From Halococcus qingdaonensis (GTDB lineage Archaea > Halobacteriota > Halobacteria > Halobacteriales > Halococcaceae): DNA of 64,000 nucleotides. The notes beneath the pieces were generated by a model, which saw only the letters and a program-made list of their open reading frames with translations, ran no database searches and was not told where the DNA came from. Each line of letters starts with the position of its first letter. Position 1 is the first letter of the stretch. The position numbers and the translations under genes are program-made. Shown here in pieces: positions 1 through 7,525 of the stretch. The DNA lies in NCBI RefSeq assembly GCF_024508235.1, contig NZ_CP101943.1, positions 2,081,112-2,145,111 of the forward strand. Direction: 5' to 3'.

Positions 1-68
1 GATACGACTGCACGTGAGTGTCTCTCATGCCTGAAACGGTCCGAAACGGTGCGTATCGATCGGTCAGG

Positions 69-74
69 TTTATG
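69..74 (+). promoter_or_regulatory. Putative TATA box of the prenyltransferase operon
   Basis: TTTATG lies 30 nt upstream of the ATG at 99. That spacing fits an archaeal TATA box driving a leaderless or nearly leaderless transcript. It is the only A/T-rich hexamer in the 98 bases before the gene. Confidence 0.5.
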
Positions 75-98
75 TCTCGCGACCGTGGATGAGAGCTA

Positions 99-1016
99 AT
101 GGGTGAGGCGCAGACACAGCAGGCCGGGTTCGTGCGCACGGCCGCCGGTCTCGCCTACGAGATCCGTCCGTGGCAGTGGTACAAACAGGGCGTGATCCTC
201 ATCGCGATCGTCTTCTCGAAGCAGCTGTTCGACCCGATGGCGTGGGGACGGGTCTCGATCGCCGTGGCGGCGTTCTGTGCGGTCGCCGGCGCGACCTACA
301 TCTTCAACGATATCAGCGACGTCGAGGAGGACCGCAAACATCCCGAAAAGCGCAATCGTCCGATCGCGAGCGGGCAGGTGAGCGTCCAGACGGCGGGTGC
401 GTTCGCGATCGCCCTGCTCGTCGCGGGCTTCGCGCTCTCGTACACGCTCGGCCCGCTGTTCGTCGCGATCATCGTCGCCTATCTGGTCCAGAACGCGGCG
501 TACTCGCTGTATCTCAAGGACGTCGTGCTGGTCGACGTGCTGCTCATCGCCATCGGGTTCGTCCTCCGGGCCGTGGCAGGCGTGGTCGCCATCGGCGTCG
601 CGCTCAGCCCGTGGCTCGTCGTCTGTACGTTCCTCGCGGCACTCCTGCTGGCGCTCGGCAAGCGTCGCCACGAGTTCGCCGCCAGCGAAGTCCCCGGCGA
701 GACGCGCGCGACGCTCGCCGACTACACCACCGAGACGCTCGATCAGCTGCTGGGGATCGTCATCTCGACGCTGTTGATGTCCTACTCGATCTACACGTTC
801 ACGGGCGCGAAGCTCGCGATGATGCTCACGCTGCCCTTCGCCTTCTTCGGCGTCTTCCGCTATCACCATCTCGTCTACACCACGAAGGCGGGCGCGTCGC
901 CGGGCGCGCTGCTCGTCGATCGACAGCTGCTCGTCAACTTCGCCTTCTGGGGGCTGATCGCGGTGGTCGTCCTCTACGGTCGCCCGCGAGCGTGGCTCGT
1001 CGGGGTGTTCGGCTGA
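99..1016 (+). CDS. UbiA-family prenyltransferase, DPPR-synthase-like
   Basis: A 305-residue polytopic membrane protein of the UbiA superfamily, which transfers prenyl groups or attaches sugar phosphates to polyprenyl phosphate. The first Asp-rich motif is N70-D71-xx-D74-xxx-D78, followed by HPEKRNRPIASG. That HPxKRxRPIA signature is typical of the decaprenyl-phosphate 5-phosphoribosyltransferase branch rather than of menaquinone or geranylgeranyl-lipid synthases. About eight hydrophobic helices follow, with a KD..LVDV..IAIGFVLR helix near residue 145. The start is placed at the ATG 25-30 nt after a TATA-like box. The stop shares one base with the next start (TGATG), so the gene is the first of a tight three-gene operon. 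A role in making a lipid-linked sugar is inference; substrates cannot be read from sequence. Confidence 0.85.
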   Translation: MGEAQTQQAGFVRTAAGLAYEIRPWQWYKQGVILIAIVFSKQLFDPMAWGRVSIAVAAFCAVAGATYIFNDISDVEEDRKHPEKRNRPIASGQVSVQTAGAFAIALLVAGFALSYTLGPLFVAIIVAYLVQNAAYSLYLKDVVLVDVLLIAIGFVLRAVAGVVAIGVALSPWLVVCTFLAALLLALGKRRHEFAASEVPGETRATLADYTTETLDQLLGIVISTLLMSYSIYTFTGAKLAMMLTLPFAFFGVFRYHHLVYTTKAGASPGALLVDRQLLVNFAFWGLIAVVVLYGRPRAWLVGVFG

Positions 1017-1657
1017 TGCGCTACGATCTCCAGGTCCACACCGATGCGTCACCGTGTTCAGCCACACCACCGAAAAAGGTCGCCGCAGCTGCTGCAGATG
1101 CCGGGCTCGACGGCATCGTCGTGACCGATCACGACACGCTCGCGAACGTCGGCCGCGTCCGCGAGCACGCGCCAGCAGGGTTGGACGTCGTCTCGGGCGT
1201 CGAGGTGACGACCACGCAGGGCCACCTGCTCGGCATCGATATCGAGGAAGCCCCGAACAAGACGGACCCGCTGACGGTCATCGACGAGATTCACGAACAG
1301 GACGGGATCGCGGTGCTCTCCCATCCGTTCGACACGATGCGACAGTTCTACGACCGGGATCTCCCGGCGATCGCGGCGGCGGTCGACGGCGTCGAAGCGA
1401 CGAACTCCCGGTGTGTGCGCCCGCTGTTCAACCGGCAGGCGCGCGCGTTCGCTGCCCATCACGGGCTGGCGATCACGGGCGGCAGCGACGCCCACTTCCC
1501 GATGGAGGTCGGGCGCGCGGCGACCGAGTTCGAGGGTTCGCTCCGCGAGGCGATTCGTGAGGGAACGACGACGCCGTGCGGGCACGGGCGCTATCTCTCG
1601 GGTCACGTCGCCACGAAGGTCCAGCAGGCGCGACGAGCGATCGGAGGGCTGCGATGA
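1016..1657 (+). CDS. PHP-domain metal-dependent phosphoesterase
   Basis: A 213-residue PHP-superfamily hydrolase. Metal-binding motifs are visible in order: QVHTD (H8, D10), TDHDT near residue 40, LSHPFD near 100 and GSDAHFP near 155. PHP proteins of this size hydrolyse phosphate esters such as nucleoside bisphosphates or histidinol phosphate, or are uncharacterised. The ATG overlaps the previous stop by one base, and the gene's own stop overlaps the next start (ATGA), so translation is probably coupled. Placed between a UbiA-type transferase and a flippase-like protein, it could dephosphorylate a lipid-linked phosphosugar, as the DPPR pathway requires; this is inference from context. Confidence 0.85.
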   Translation: MRYDLQVHTDASPCSATPPKKVAAAAADAGLDGIVVTDHDTLANVGRVREHAPAGLDVVSGVEVTTTQGHLLGIDIEEAPNKTDPLTVIDEIHEQDGIAVLSHPFDTMRQFYDRDLPAIAAAVDGVEATNSRCVRPLFNRQARAFAAHHGLAITGGSDAHFPMEVGRAATEFEGSLREAIREGTTTPCGHGRYLSGHVATKVQQARRAIGGLR

Positions 1658-2655
1658 GCGACTCCCTGGGGACGGGGAGCGAGGCCGACGAATCGACGGG
1701 TCGCATCCGACAGCTCGTGAGCGACCACGGCGTCTGGGTGACGGCGGTGTTGACCGTGGTGGTGTTCGCGGCGCTGTTCGTCCTCGCCGACGCCGAAAAG
1801 GTGATCGCGGCTTTCTCGGAATTCGAGCTCTGGGCGTTCGGCGCAGTCGTTCTTCTGACGACCGTCGGCTACGGCTTTCGCTTCGCCAAGTGGGAGTTCT
1901 ACCTGCGCGAACTCGACGTCCACGTCCCCCTGAAGACGAGTCTCACCGTCTTCTTCAGCGGGCTGATGATGGTCGTCACGCCAGGAAAGGCCGGCGAGGT
2001 CTGGAAGGCGTGGCTGCTGCGCGACGAGGCAGGTGTGCCCGCGAGTCGGACGACCTCCGTCGTGGGAGCCGAGCGTATCACCGACCTGCTCTCGCTGTCG
2101 CTGCTGGCCGCGCTCGGCGTCGTCGCCTACGGGCGCTCGCCCGCGGTGTTGGTGGCGGTCGCCGTCGTCTTCGCGCTCGGCATCGGGCTGCTCCAGTGGC
2201 GGACGGGCTGTCTCCGTCTCCTTTCGTGGATCGGTTCGCTGCCCGTGATCGGAGACTACGCCGAAGGGCTCGAAACGCTCTACGAGAGTACGTACAGGCT
2301 CTTTCGGCTTCGTCCGCTCTCGGTAGCCACGCTGCTCGGCATCGTCGCGTGGGGGCTCGAAGGCGTCGCGCTCTGGCTCACGCTCCGCGGGTTCGGCATC
2401 GAGACCTCCCTGCTGGTCGGTCTGTTCGTCTTCGCGCTCGGCTCGGTCGTCGGCGCGGTGAGCATGCTGCCCGGCGGACTGGGCGCGGCCGAGGCGAGTA
2501 TGACCGGTGTGCTCCTCACGTTCGGCATCGCCGAGCCGATCGCGGTCGGCGCGACGATGGTCATTCGCGTCGGCACGCTCTGGTACGCCGCCATCCTCGG
2601 GTTCGTCGTGTTCAGCGCACACAAACTCTTCACCGGGTCGAGCGCCGAAGTCTGA
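1654..2655 (+). CDS. Lysylphosphatidylglycerol synthase TM-region (UPF0104/AglD-type) membrane protein
   Basis: A 333-residue protein with about eight membrane helices. It carries the hallmarks of the LPG_synthase_TM/UPF0104 family: PGKAGEVWKAWLLR near residue 110, a GAERITDLLSL segment and PGGLGAAEASM near 275. In archaea this module is found alone or at the C-terminus of AglD-type glycosyltransferases and is suspected of moving lipid-linked substrates. The ATG at 1654 overlaps the PHP stop; an upstream in-frame start at 1576 would lie inside the PHP gene and is less likely. It is the last gene of the operon. Downstream lies an interspersed repeat element with a terminator-like hairpin. Confidence 0.8.
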   Translation: MSDSLGTGSEADESTGRIRQLVSDHGVWVTAVLTVVVFAALFVLADAEKVIAAFSEFELWAFGAVVLLTTVGYGFRFAKWEFYLRELDVHVPLKTSLTVFFSGLMMVVTPGKAGEVWKAWLLRDEAGVPASRTTSVVGAERITDLLSLSLLAALGVVAYGRSPAVLVAVAVVFALGIGLLQWRTGCLRLLSWIGSLPVIGDYAEGLETLYESTYRLFRLRPLSVATLLGIVAWGLEGVALWLTLRGFGIETSLLVGLFVFALGSVVGAVSMLPGGLGAAEASMTGVLLTFGIAEPIAVGATMVIRVGTLWYAAILGFVVFSAHKLFTGSSAEV

Positions 2656-2696
2656 CAGTGGATCGGAGCCGGAAGCGGAAATTGGAGACACACTAG

Positions 2697-3036
2697 TTGC
2701 TGTGGCGCGCGCTCGCGCTCGTGTGCGAACGAAGTGAGCACCGAGCGTGAACATTGTGCGAGGTCTGCACGAGCACCGCGAGTGCAGGCTCGTCAGAACT
2801 CTGTTCTGACGGTGGATGAGCGATCAAGCGAAGCGAGTGAGCGAATCGGTTGGGGAGGCATGTGGCTGTCGCGGTGCGGTAGTGGGGATGATTCGTGTCC
2901 GCGCGAGCCATCGGCGAGCGCGGTTCACCGCGAGCGAGGCGAAGCCGAGCGAGCGGTTCTTTTTAGTCCAGGTTTTTGGTCGGGGGTTGAGCGCGAGCGA
3001 ACGCAGTGAGCGAGCGCGATGCCCCCGACCAAAAAA
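2697..3036. repeat. Interspersed element copy E1 (type I, full length)
   Basis: This copy fills the intergenic space between two convergent genes. Three conserved blocks are visible. A 5' block at about 2697-2763 is nearly identical to the reverse complement of about 9430-9490. A middle block beginning AGCGAATCGGTTGGGGAGG lies at 2840-2866. The 19-base core TTTTTAGTCCAGGTTTTTG is at 2960-2978. The core runs into a hairpin, TTTTTGGTCGGGGG (2973-2986) pairing with CCCCCGACCAAAAAA (3022-3036), which ends next to the stop codon of the minus-strand gene. No convincing gene is present. It looks like a non-autonomous repeat carrying a bidirectional terminator. Confidence 0.8.
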
Positions 3037-3044
3037 GTGGGGTT

Positions 3045-4478
3045 CTACCACCAGTAATCGCCGATCAGTTGCAGCAGCAGTGCCTGGCCGAACACCGCCA
3101 CGGCGAGGAGTGCCCGCCGGGCCCGCGAGGCGTTCGTCGCGCGGAGTGCGGCGGCGACCGGGAGGAGGAGGAACGGATAGAGAAAGAGCACGCCACGGGC
3201 GGTCTCGCCGGTGTGATAGACGCCGCCGGCGAACAGGCCCAGGATCGAGGCCAGGGCAGCGCCGAACAGCACGAGCGGTTCACGATCGCGCGTGCTGAGG
3301 CCGCGTGCGCCCCGCCAGAGAACGCGCGTGCCGGCGATCGCGAGCAGACCCAGGTAGGGTGTGAAGAACAGCGCGATCTCGGCGACGTCCTCGATGCGCG
3401 TGTAGAGATAGCGCAGCGGTTCGGCGAACAGGAGGAAGCCGCCGGGGTTCTGCTGTTGGGAGGCGGCGGCGAACGAATCGAGGTAGTTGAACTCGAAGAC
3501 GACCGCGAGCAGGGTGTAGGCACCGAGCAATCCGATGAGCACGACCACGAACGGGCGGCGTTTCGCGGGGCGGATGGCCGCGAACGCGGCGAGCACGGGG
3601 AGGATGAAGACGAAGACGAACGTCTGTGTCGAGGCGATGAAGACGCAGGCAAGCGTACCGAGCGCCGCGAGGAGCGGCGACTCGCGCGTGAAGCAGTAGA
3701 TCGCCCCGAGCATCGCGACCGTGATGACGATGTCGAGCGTCGTCAGCGCGTAGATCTGGACGGCCGGCAGGAGGACGAACAGGAAGGTCGTGAACTGTGC
3801 GACGTCGCGCGGGTAGTACGTCTCGAGCAGCTGAAAGAGGAGCAGCGCCGCGAGCGCGAGCGAGAGCGTACCGACGACGAGCGAGACCGCGAGCGACGAC
3901 GGAAGGAGCACCTCGAAGAGATAGAAGGTGAACACTGCCCCTGGTGGGTGGGTGCGCGCGTGTAACGGGAGGCTCAGCTGTTGCTGTTCGAACGTTTCGA
4001 GGAATCGGATCGGATCGACGACGGTGACGGCGGCCTCGTAGTAGCCGCCGGGGTCGGCGATGCCGATGGCCGCCCGCTCGTAGCTGCCCGGTGCAGAGAG
4101 CGGCCTGAGCAATCCCGGTCCAACGCCGTGGGTGAGCGTCGTCAGCACGAGAAGAGCGATGCCGGCAACGATGACCGGTACGACGGAGTTACGGTCGGTA
4201 CGGAGCAGATAGACGGTCGCGACGAGGAAGACCACGATCGCCACGATGGCGAGGATCGGCGCGTCGGGCAGGGGAATCCGCTCGATGCGGAGGGTGAACT
4301 TGCTGAGCGGCCAGAACTTCGGAATCCGTGTGTTCGCGCCGAGTAGCTGGCGATCGACGAACTTGATGAGGACGTTGCAGAAGACGACCGTGGTGAGCGT
4401 CACCCAGCCGATCACGAGAACACGTCGGAGCGAGAAGAGGCCGGCGAAGTGACGTGTGGAGTCGGTACCGCCGGTCAT
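3045..4478 (-). CDS. Polytopic membrane protein, GT-C/ArnT-like glycosyltransferase candidate
   Basis: A 477-residue protein with about 11-12 predicted membrane helices. A large extracytoplasmic loop follows the second helix pair and contains HARTHPPGAVFTFYLF near residue 195, a pattern seen in GT-C-fold (glycosyltransferase 39-like) proteins that use lipid-phosphate sugars. The N-terminal cytoplasmic stretch is short and there is no signal peptide. It is convergent with the LPG-synthase-like operon, with element E1 between them. A CTAAGC-like box lies about 28 nt before the ATG. Function as a sugar transferase for cell-surface glycans is inferred from topology and the HPPG motif; the catalytic acid is not certain. 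Confidence 0.6.
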   Translation of the reverse strand: MTGGTDSTRHFAGLFSLRRVLVIGWVTLTTVVFCNVLIKFVDRQLLGANTRIPKFWPLSKFTLRIERIPLPDAPILAIVAIVVFLVATVYLLRTDRNSVVPVIVAGIALLVLTTLTHGVGPGLLRPLSAPGSYERAAIGIADPGGYYEAAVTVVDPIRFLETFEQQQLSLPLHARTHPPGAVFTFYLFEVLLPSSLAVSLVVGTLSLALAALLLFQLLETYYPRDVAQFTTFLFVLLPAVQIYALTTLDIVITVAMLGAIYCFTRESPLLAALGTLACVFIASTQTFVFVFILPVLAAFAAIRPAKRRPFVVVLIGLLGAYTLLAVVFEFNYLDSFAAASQQQNPGGFLLFAEPLRYLYTRIEDVAEIALFFTPYLGLLAIAGTRVLWRGARGLSTRDREPLVLFGAALASILGLFAGGVYHTGETARGVLFLYPFLLLPVAAALRATNASRARRALLAVAVFGQALLLQLIGDYWW

Positions 4479-4538
4479 GCACGTCCATCCAGCCGACGGC
4501 GCTTAGGTGCTTTCGTCCGCGCCGGATGGGTGGTGGAG

Positions 4539-4859
4539 TCAGGCCTCGGTACCGGGACCCTCAGTTTCGGCGTCGTACTCCCAGTAGCCGTTTTCGCGCA
4601 TCGTGTCACCGACCTGCTGATGCATCGTCTGGATGTCCTCGATTTCGTCGCTGTCGACGTTATCGAAGATCTCCGCCAGGCTGACGACCCGCTCGTGATT
4701 CAGACGAATGGGGTCGTCGCCGTGTTCGTCGATGAACGCCGAGACGTCGAGCGGGAAGTCATCGTGCTCGTCGACCTTCTTCGCGATGACTGCCTGTCCG
4801 TACTTGCGCATCCCTTCGCTCCCTTCCTCGCCGTCGGGGTCGTGGGGCCAGTCGGCCAT
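4539..4859 (-). CDS. Small acidic conserved haloarchaeal protein (DUF5785-like)
   Basis: A 106-residue acidic soluble protein (MADWPHDPDGEEGSEGMRKY...). It has no membrane segment, no cysteine and no catalytic motif that I recognise. I believe it belongs to a haloarchaeal family listed as DUF5785, from memory. A GCTTTTGCGG TATA-like box lies about 28 nt before the ATG, supporting leaderless expression as a single gene. The function is unknown. The composition fits a real haloarchaeal protein. Confidence 0.75.
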   Translation of the reverse strand: MADWPHDPDGEEGSEGMRKYGQAVIAKKVDEHDDFPLDVSAFIDEHGDDPIRLNHERVVSLAEIFDNVDSDEIEDIQTMHQQVGDTMRENGYWEYDAETEGPGTEA

Positions 4860-4935
4860 GTATCAAACCCGGTCGGTCGCCGCAAAAGCGTTGCTGCTCG
4901 CTATTGTGTTAGTAATTCAGTCGTCACGAGAAACG

Positions 4936-4960
4936 CGATGGGGATGAGATTCGAACCACG
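4936..4960 (-). other. Degenerate copy of the tRNA-Ser 3' end
   Basis: The stretch resembles the 3' part (acceptor and T-arm) of the tRNA-Ser gene, with ATTCGAACC preserved, but the rest of the tRNA is absent. It lies exactly 140 nt downstream of the tRNA 3' end at 5076, twice the 70-nt spacing seen for other tRNA relics in this window. The 115 bases between are rich in words such as TCACTCACTCCGTTCGCTC. Confidence 0.6.
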
Positions 4961-5075
4961 GTCGTTTCACTCACTCCGTTCGCTCCACTCTCTGCTTCGA
5001 ATTCCACCGTACTCGTTTCACTCGCTCACGCGGTTGCTCGCGCACGAAGCGCTCGCAGGATGGTTCGCTCGGAAA

Positions 5076-5158
5076 CGGTGGGGATGGGATTCGAACCCAT
5101 GAGGCCATCGGCCACCTGTTTTCAAGACAGGCGCAATCGTCCACTCTGCCACCCCACC
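5076..5158 (-). tRNA. tRNA-Ser (anticodon UGA)
   Basis: This is a full cloverleaf of 83 nt. Acceptor GGTGGGG pairs with CCCCACC, the anticodon stem CCTGT/ACAGG holds the loop CTTGAAA (anticodon TGA), a long variable arm is present as expected for class II tRNAs, and the T-arm is ATGGG-TTCGAAT-CCCAT. The discriminator base is G. CCA is not encoded. Confidence 0.95.
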
Positions 5159-5184
5159 ACAGCCACGACTATCTCCGCGGACGT

Positions 5185-5928
5185 CTAAGGGCTGTCGGTG
5201 TCCGCTTTCCGCAACGAGAGGTCGCCGTCTGCCTCGACGAGCGTCAGGTCCAGATCGTCGAGACACGCGGCAGTATGCTGGGGCACCTCGCGACCGGCTC
5301 GGTCACGCGCACGGACGAGCGCGAGCGCGCCCGTGAGGTCCGTGCCCGTCTCGATCACGGAAGTCATCGGTCCGTAATCGACGTCGAGCCCGGCATCGTT
5401 CGCGCGCGCGGTGAGCGTCTCGACCGCCGGTGGCGTGTAGGCATCCTCGAAGTCGATCGGCGTGGAGAAGCCGGCGGCGTAGACCCGGCCTTCCGAGGTG
5501 GGACCGAGCACGACCTCGCTCCGGCGGAGCTTCATCATCAGCCCGTCGATGACGCCGCGCGTGAGGAACGGAGCGGTCGGCTCGACGGCCATCGCCGAAC
5601 TCTCCTCCTCGCTTTCGAGCAGATGCGTGATCGTGTTGCCGACGCGCCCCGCGAACGTCGAGCCGGCTTGCGTCTCGTAGCGCACGCCATCCGGGTTCTC
5701 GAGCGCGGCATCGGCGAGTGCGCGCAGTTCCGACTCGGGATCGCCGGACTCGTCGGGGCGGTAGTTGACGAGCAGGTCGCTCGCGCTCGTCTCGACGGCG
5801 CGGAACACGTCGGCGCACATCGCGGCGTAGAGGTCGGCGGTCTCGCCCTCGGTGAGCGACATCGACGCTGCGAGGTCGGCCAGCACGCCCTCGTTCGGCG
5901 CATCACAGAGGACGGCGACGGTGGTCAT
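5185..5928 (-). CDS. DUF2064 / GT-A-like nucleotidyltransferase-fold protein
   Basis: A 247-residue protein resembling the DUF2064 (rSAM/selenodomain-associated transferase 1-like) family. It starts TVAVLCDAPNEGVLADLAASMSLTEGE, a degenerate form of the family's AKxPxxGxVKTRLxPxL start, and has LVLGPTSEGRVYAAGF near residue 145 in place of the usual GPxxDGGYYLIG. The family has a GT-A-like fold and is thought to handle nucleotide sugars. The expected KTRL basic motif is missing, so activity may differ. It is a single gene between tRNA-Ser and the divergent small membrane gene. The biochemical role is unknown. Confidence 0.65.
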   Translation of the reverse strand: MTTVAVLCDAPNEGVLADLAASMSLTEGETADLYAAMCADVFRAVETSASDLLVNYRPDESGDPESELRALADAALENPDGVRYETQAGSTFAGRVGNTITHLLESEEESSAMAVEPTAPFLTRGVIDGLMMKLRRSEVVLGPTSEGRVYAAGFSTPIDFEDAYTPPAVETLTARANDAGLDVDYGPMTSVIETGTDLTGALALVRARDRAGREVPQHTAACLDDLDLTLVEADGDLSLRKADTDSP

Positions 5929-6021
5929 GGACGCACTCGGCGCGCGGCGCTCTTGAACGGCGTGGCTCGCCCGTCCGATCGCGGGGTTTATTCACACTGG
6001 CGCTGTCACTCGCTCTCACGC

Positions 6022-6084
6022 ATGAACCTCGATCCCGATCGTACCGACGATGACGAACGCGACGAACGACCACGGAGTGCCTGA
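6022..6084 (+). CDS. Possible 20-residue acidic leader ORF
   Basis: ATG at 6022 opens a 20-codon frame, MNLDPDRTDDDERDERPRSA. Its composition is typical of haloarchaeal coding DNA. It ends TGA at 6084, one base before the ATG at 6086. A TTTATT box at 5987-5992 would put transcription start near 6016. It could be a translated leader coupled to the next frame, or the remnant of a frameshifted N-terminus. Confidence 0.35.
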   Translation: MNLDPDRTDDDERDERPRSA

Positions 6085-6085
6085 G

Positions 6086-6301
6086 ATGTGGCTCTCACGG
6101 CTGCTCGCCGGACTCGTCACCCTGCTCGTCGCCATTGCAGCAATCGGTAGCCTCGTCGTCCTCGTGCTGAATGCGCTCGCGCCGAGCGCGGTCGCCGTGC
6201 TGGCGACGGTAGCTGTACTCGCACTGGTCGTCGTCGCCCTCGTCGGGATGAGCGCCGTCGGTGCGCGCTCGCGGCGATGGCTGTCGAACCCCTACTGGTA
6301 A
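6086..6301 (+). CDS. Small two-helix membrane protein
   Basis: A 71-residue protein with two hydrophobic helices (about residues 5-28 and 31-56) and a basic C-terminal tail, GARSRRWLSNPYW. The start is uncertain. ATG 6086 follows a short acidic frame by one base and has GGAG nine bases upstream. ATG 6050 would add 12 residues (MTNATNDHGVPE) overlapping that frame out of phase. The gene is tail-to-tail with aroC, with two bases between the stop codons. There is no recognised family, and an integral membrane location is the only safe statement. Confidence 0.55.
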   Translation: MWLSRLLAGLVTLLVAIAAIGSLVVLVLNALAPSAVAVLATVAVLALVVVALVGMSAVGARSRRWLSNPYW

Positions 6302-6303
6302 GA

Positions 6304-7491
6304 TCAGTCCTCTGTCGGTTCGGCGCTCGTCGGCGCGTCGGGATCGTTCTCGGGACTACTCGGGTGGTAGTCGGTGTCGTATTCGCCCACGTCGCCGTCC
6401 AGGCGATCGGGGTTGACGCGCCCGGCGAGCAGCATGAAATCGACCATCGTGAGCGCGGCCATCGCCTCGACGACGGGGACGCCACGCGGCGGGAGCACGG
6501 GGTCGTGACGGCCGATGACCTGCGCTTCCTTCTCCTCGCCCGTCTCCCAGTCGACGGTGGTCTGCTTCTGCGGGATCGAGGTCGGTGCGTGGAGGGTGAC
6601 CTCGCCGCGGATCGGCTGGCCGGTCGTGATCCCACCCTGGAGCCCGCCGTGGTCGTTGCCGACGGGTATCGGATTGCCATCGTCGTCGAACTCCCAGTCC
6701 TCGTTGCGTTCGCTGCCGCGATAGCGCCGGGCTTCTCGTCCGAGCCCGAATTCAAAGCCCGTCGCGGCGGGCACGCTCAGCATCGCCTGCCCGAGTCGCG
6801 CCGGCACCGAGTCGAACCGTGGCGCACCGAGCCCACGGGGCGCACCCCGGATTGCGAACTCGATGGCACCGCCGATCGAGTCGCCCTCCTCCTGGTATTC
6901 GTCGATGCGCTCGCGCATTCGTTCGGCCGTTTCCGGGTGAGCACATCGGATTTCGTTCTCCTCGGCGTGCTCCCCCATCGCCTCGAAGCTCACGTCGGGA
7001 GCTTCGATCTCGCCGATCTGGTTGACGTGCGCCCGGATCTCGACGCCCTCGTTTGCGAGAATTTGCTTGGCGATCGCGCCCGCCGCGACCCAGTTGGCCG
7101 TCTCGCGGGCCGACGAGCGCCCGCCGCCGCCCCAGTTCCTGGTGCCGAATTTCGCCGAGTAGGTGAAGTCGCCGTGTGAGGGTCGCGGCGCGGTGATGAA
7201 CGGCTCGTACTTGCCCGAGCGGGCGTCCTTGTTCTGGATGACCATCCCGATCGGCGTTCCGGTCGTATAGCCGTCCTGCGTGCCGCTCTTGATCGAAACG
7301 GCGTCGGGCTCGCCGCGACTGGTCGTGATCTGTGACTGGCCAGGTTTGCGCCGGTCGAGCTCGTGCTGGACGTCTTCCTCGTCGAGTTCCAGCCCCGCGG
7401 GACAGCCCGAAACCGTGACACCCATCGCCTCGCCGTGGCTCTCGCCGAAGGTCGTGGCCCGGAAGAGCCGACCGAACTCGTTGCCGTTCAT
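6304..7491 (-). CDS. aroC: Chorismate synthase
   Basis: A 395-residue chorismate synthase, the last step of the shikimate pathway (EPSP to chorismate, FMN-dependent). Signatures in order are TFGESHG near residue 15, RPSHGDFTYSAKFG near 105, GGGGRSSARETANWVAAGAIAK, DSVPARLGQAMLSVPAATGFEFG near 235 and NDHGGLQGGITTGQPI. The start is the ATG at 7491 (MNGNEFGRLFRATTFG), which matches family N-termini; longer in-frame extensions run into a repeat and are rejected. aroA lies upstream on the same strand, separated by repeat element E2. An A7 tract about 35 nt upstream is the only TATA-like candidate. Confidence 0.97.
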   Translation of the reverse strand: MNGNEFGRLFRATTFGESHGEAMGVTVSGCPAGLELDEEDVQHELDRRKPGQSQITTSRGEPDAVSIKSGTQDGYTTGTPIGMVIQNKDARSGKYEPFITAPRPSHGDFTYSAKFGTRNWGGGGRSSARETANWVAAGAIAKQILANEGVEIRAHVNQIGEIEAPDVSFEAMGEHAEENEIRCAHPETAERMRERIDEYQEEGDSIGGAIEFAIRGAPRGLGAPRFDSVPARLGQAMLSVPAATGFEFGLGREARRYRGSERNEDWEFDDDGNPIPVGNDHGGLQGGITTGQPIRGEVTLHAPTSIPQKQTTVDWETGEEKEAQVIGRHDPVLPPRGVPVVEAMAALTMVDFMLLAGRVNPDRLDGDVGEYDTDYHPSSPENDPDAPTSAEPTED

Positions 7492-7501
7492 GGCTTCGCG
7501 T

Positions 7502-7525
7502 TGGCGCGCAGGGATTTGAACCCAC
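7502..7525 (-). other. Orphan tRNA 3'-end fragment upstream of aroC
   Basis: Read on the minus strand, the stretch gives a T-arm (GTGGG-TTCAAAT-CCC) followed by an acceptor-like GCGCGCC and A. No matching 5' half exists nearby. The fragment runs straight into the T-tract of repeat element E2. Confidence 0.45.

Noticed and set aside
1-27. Possible start of a minus-strand gene at 27 (MRDTHVQSY...)
   Set aside because: Only nine codons lie inside the window, with no motif. It cannot be supported.
2734-3298. Plus-strand frames inside element E1
   Set aside because: They are made of the repeat words (GAGCGAACG..GTGAGCG) and give low-complexity Arg/Ser proteins. The same frames recur only because the repeat recurs.
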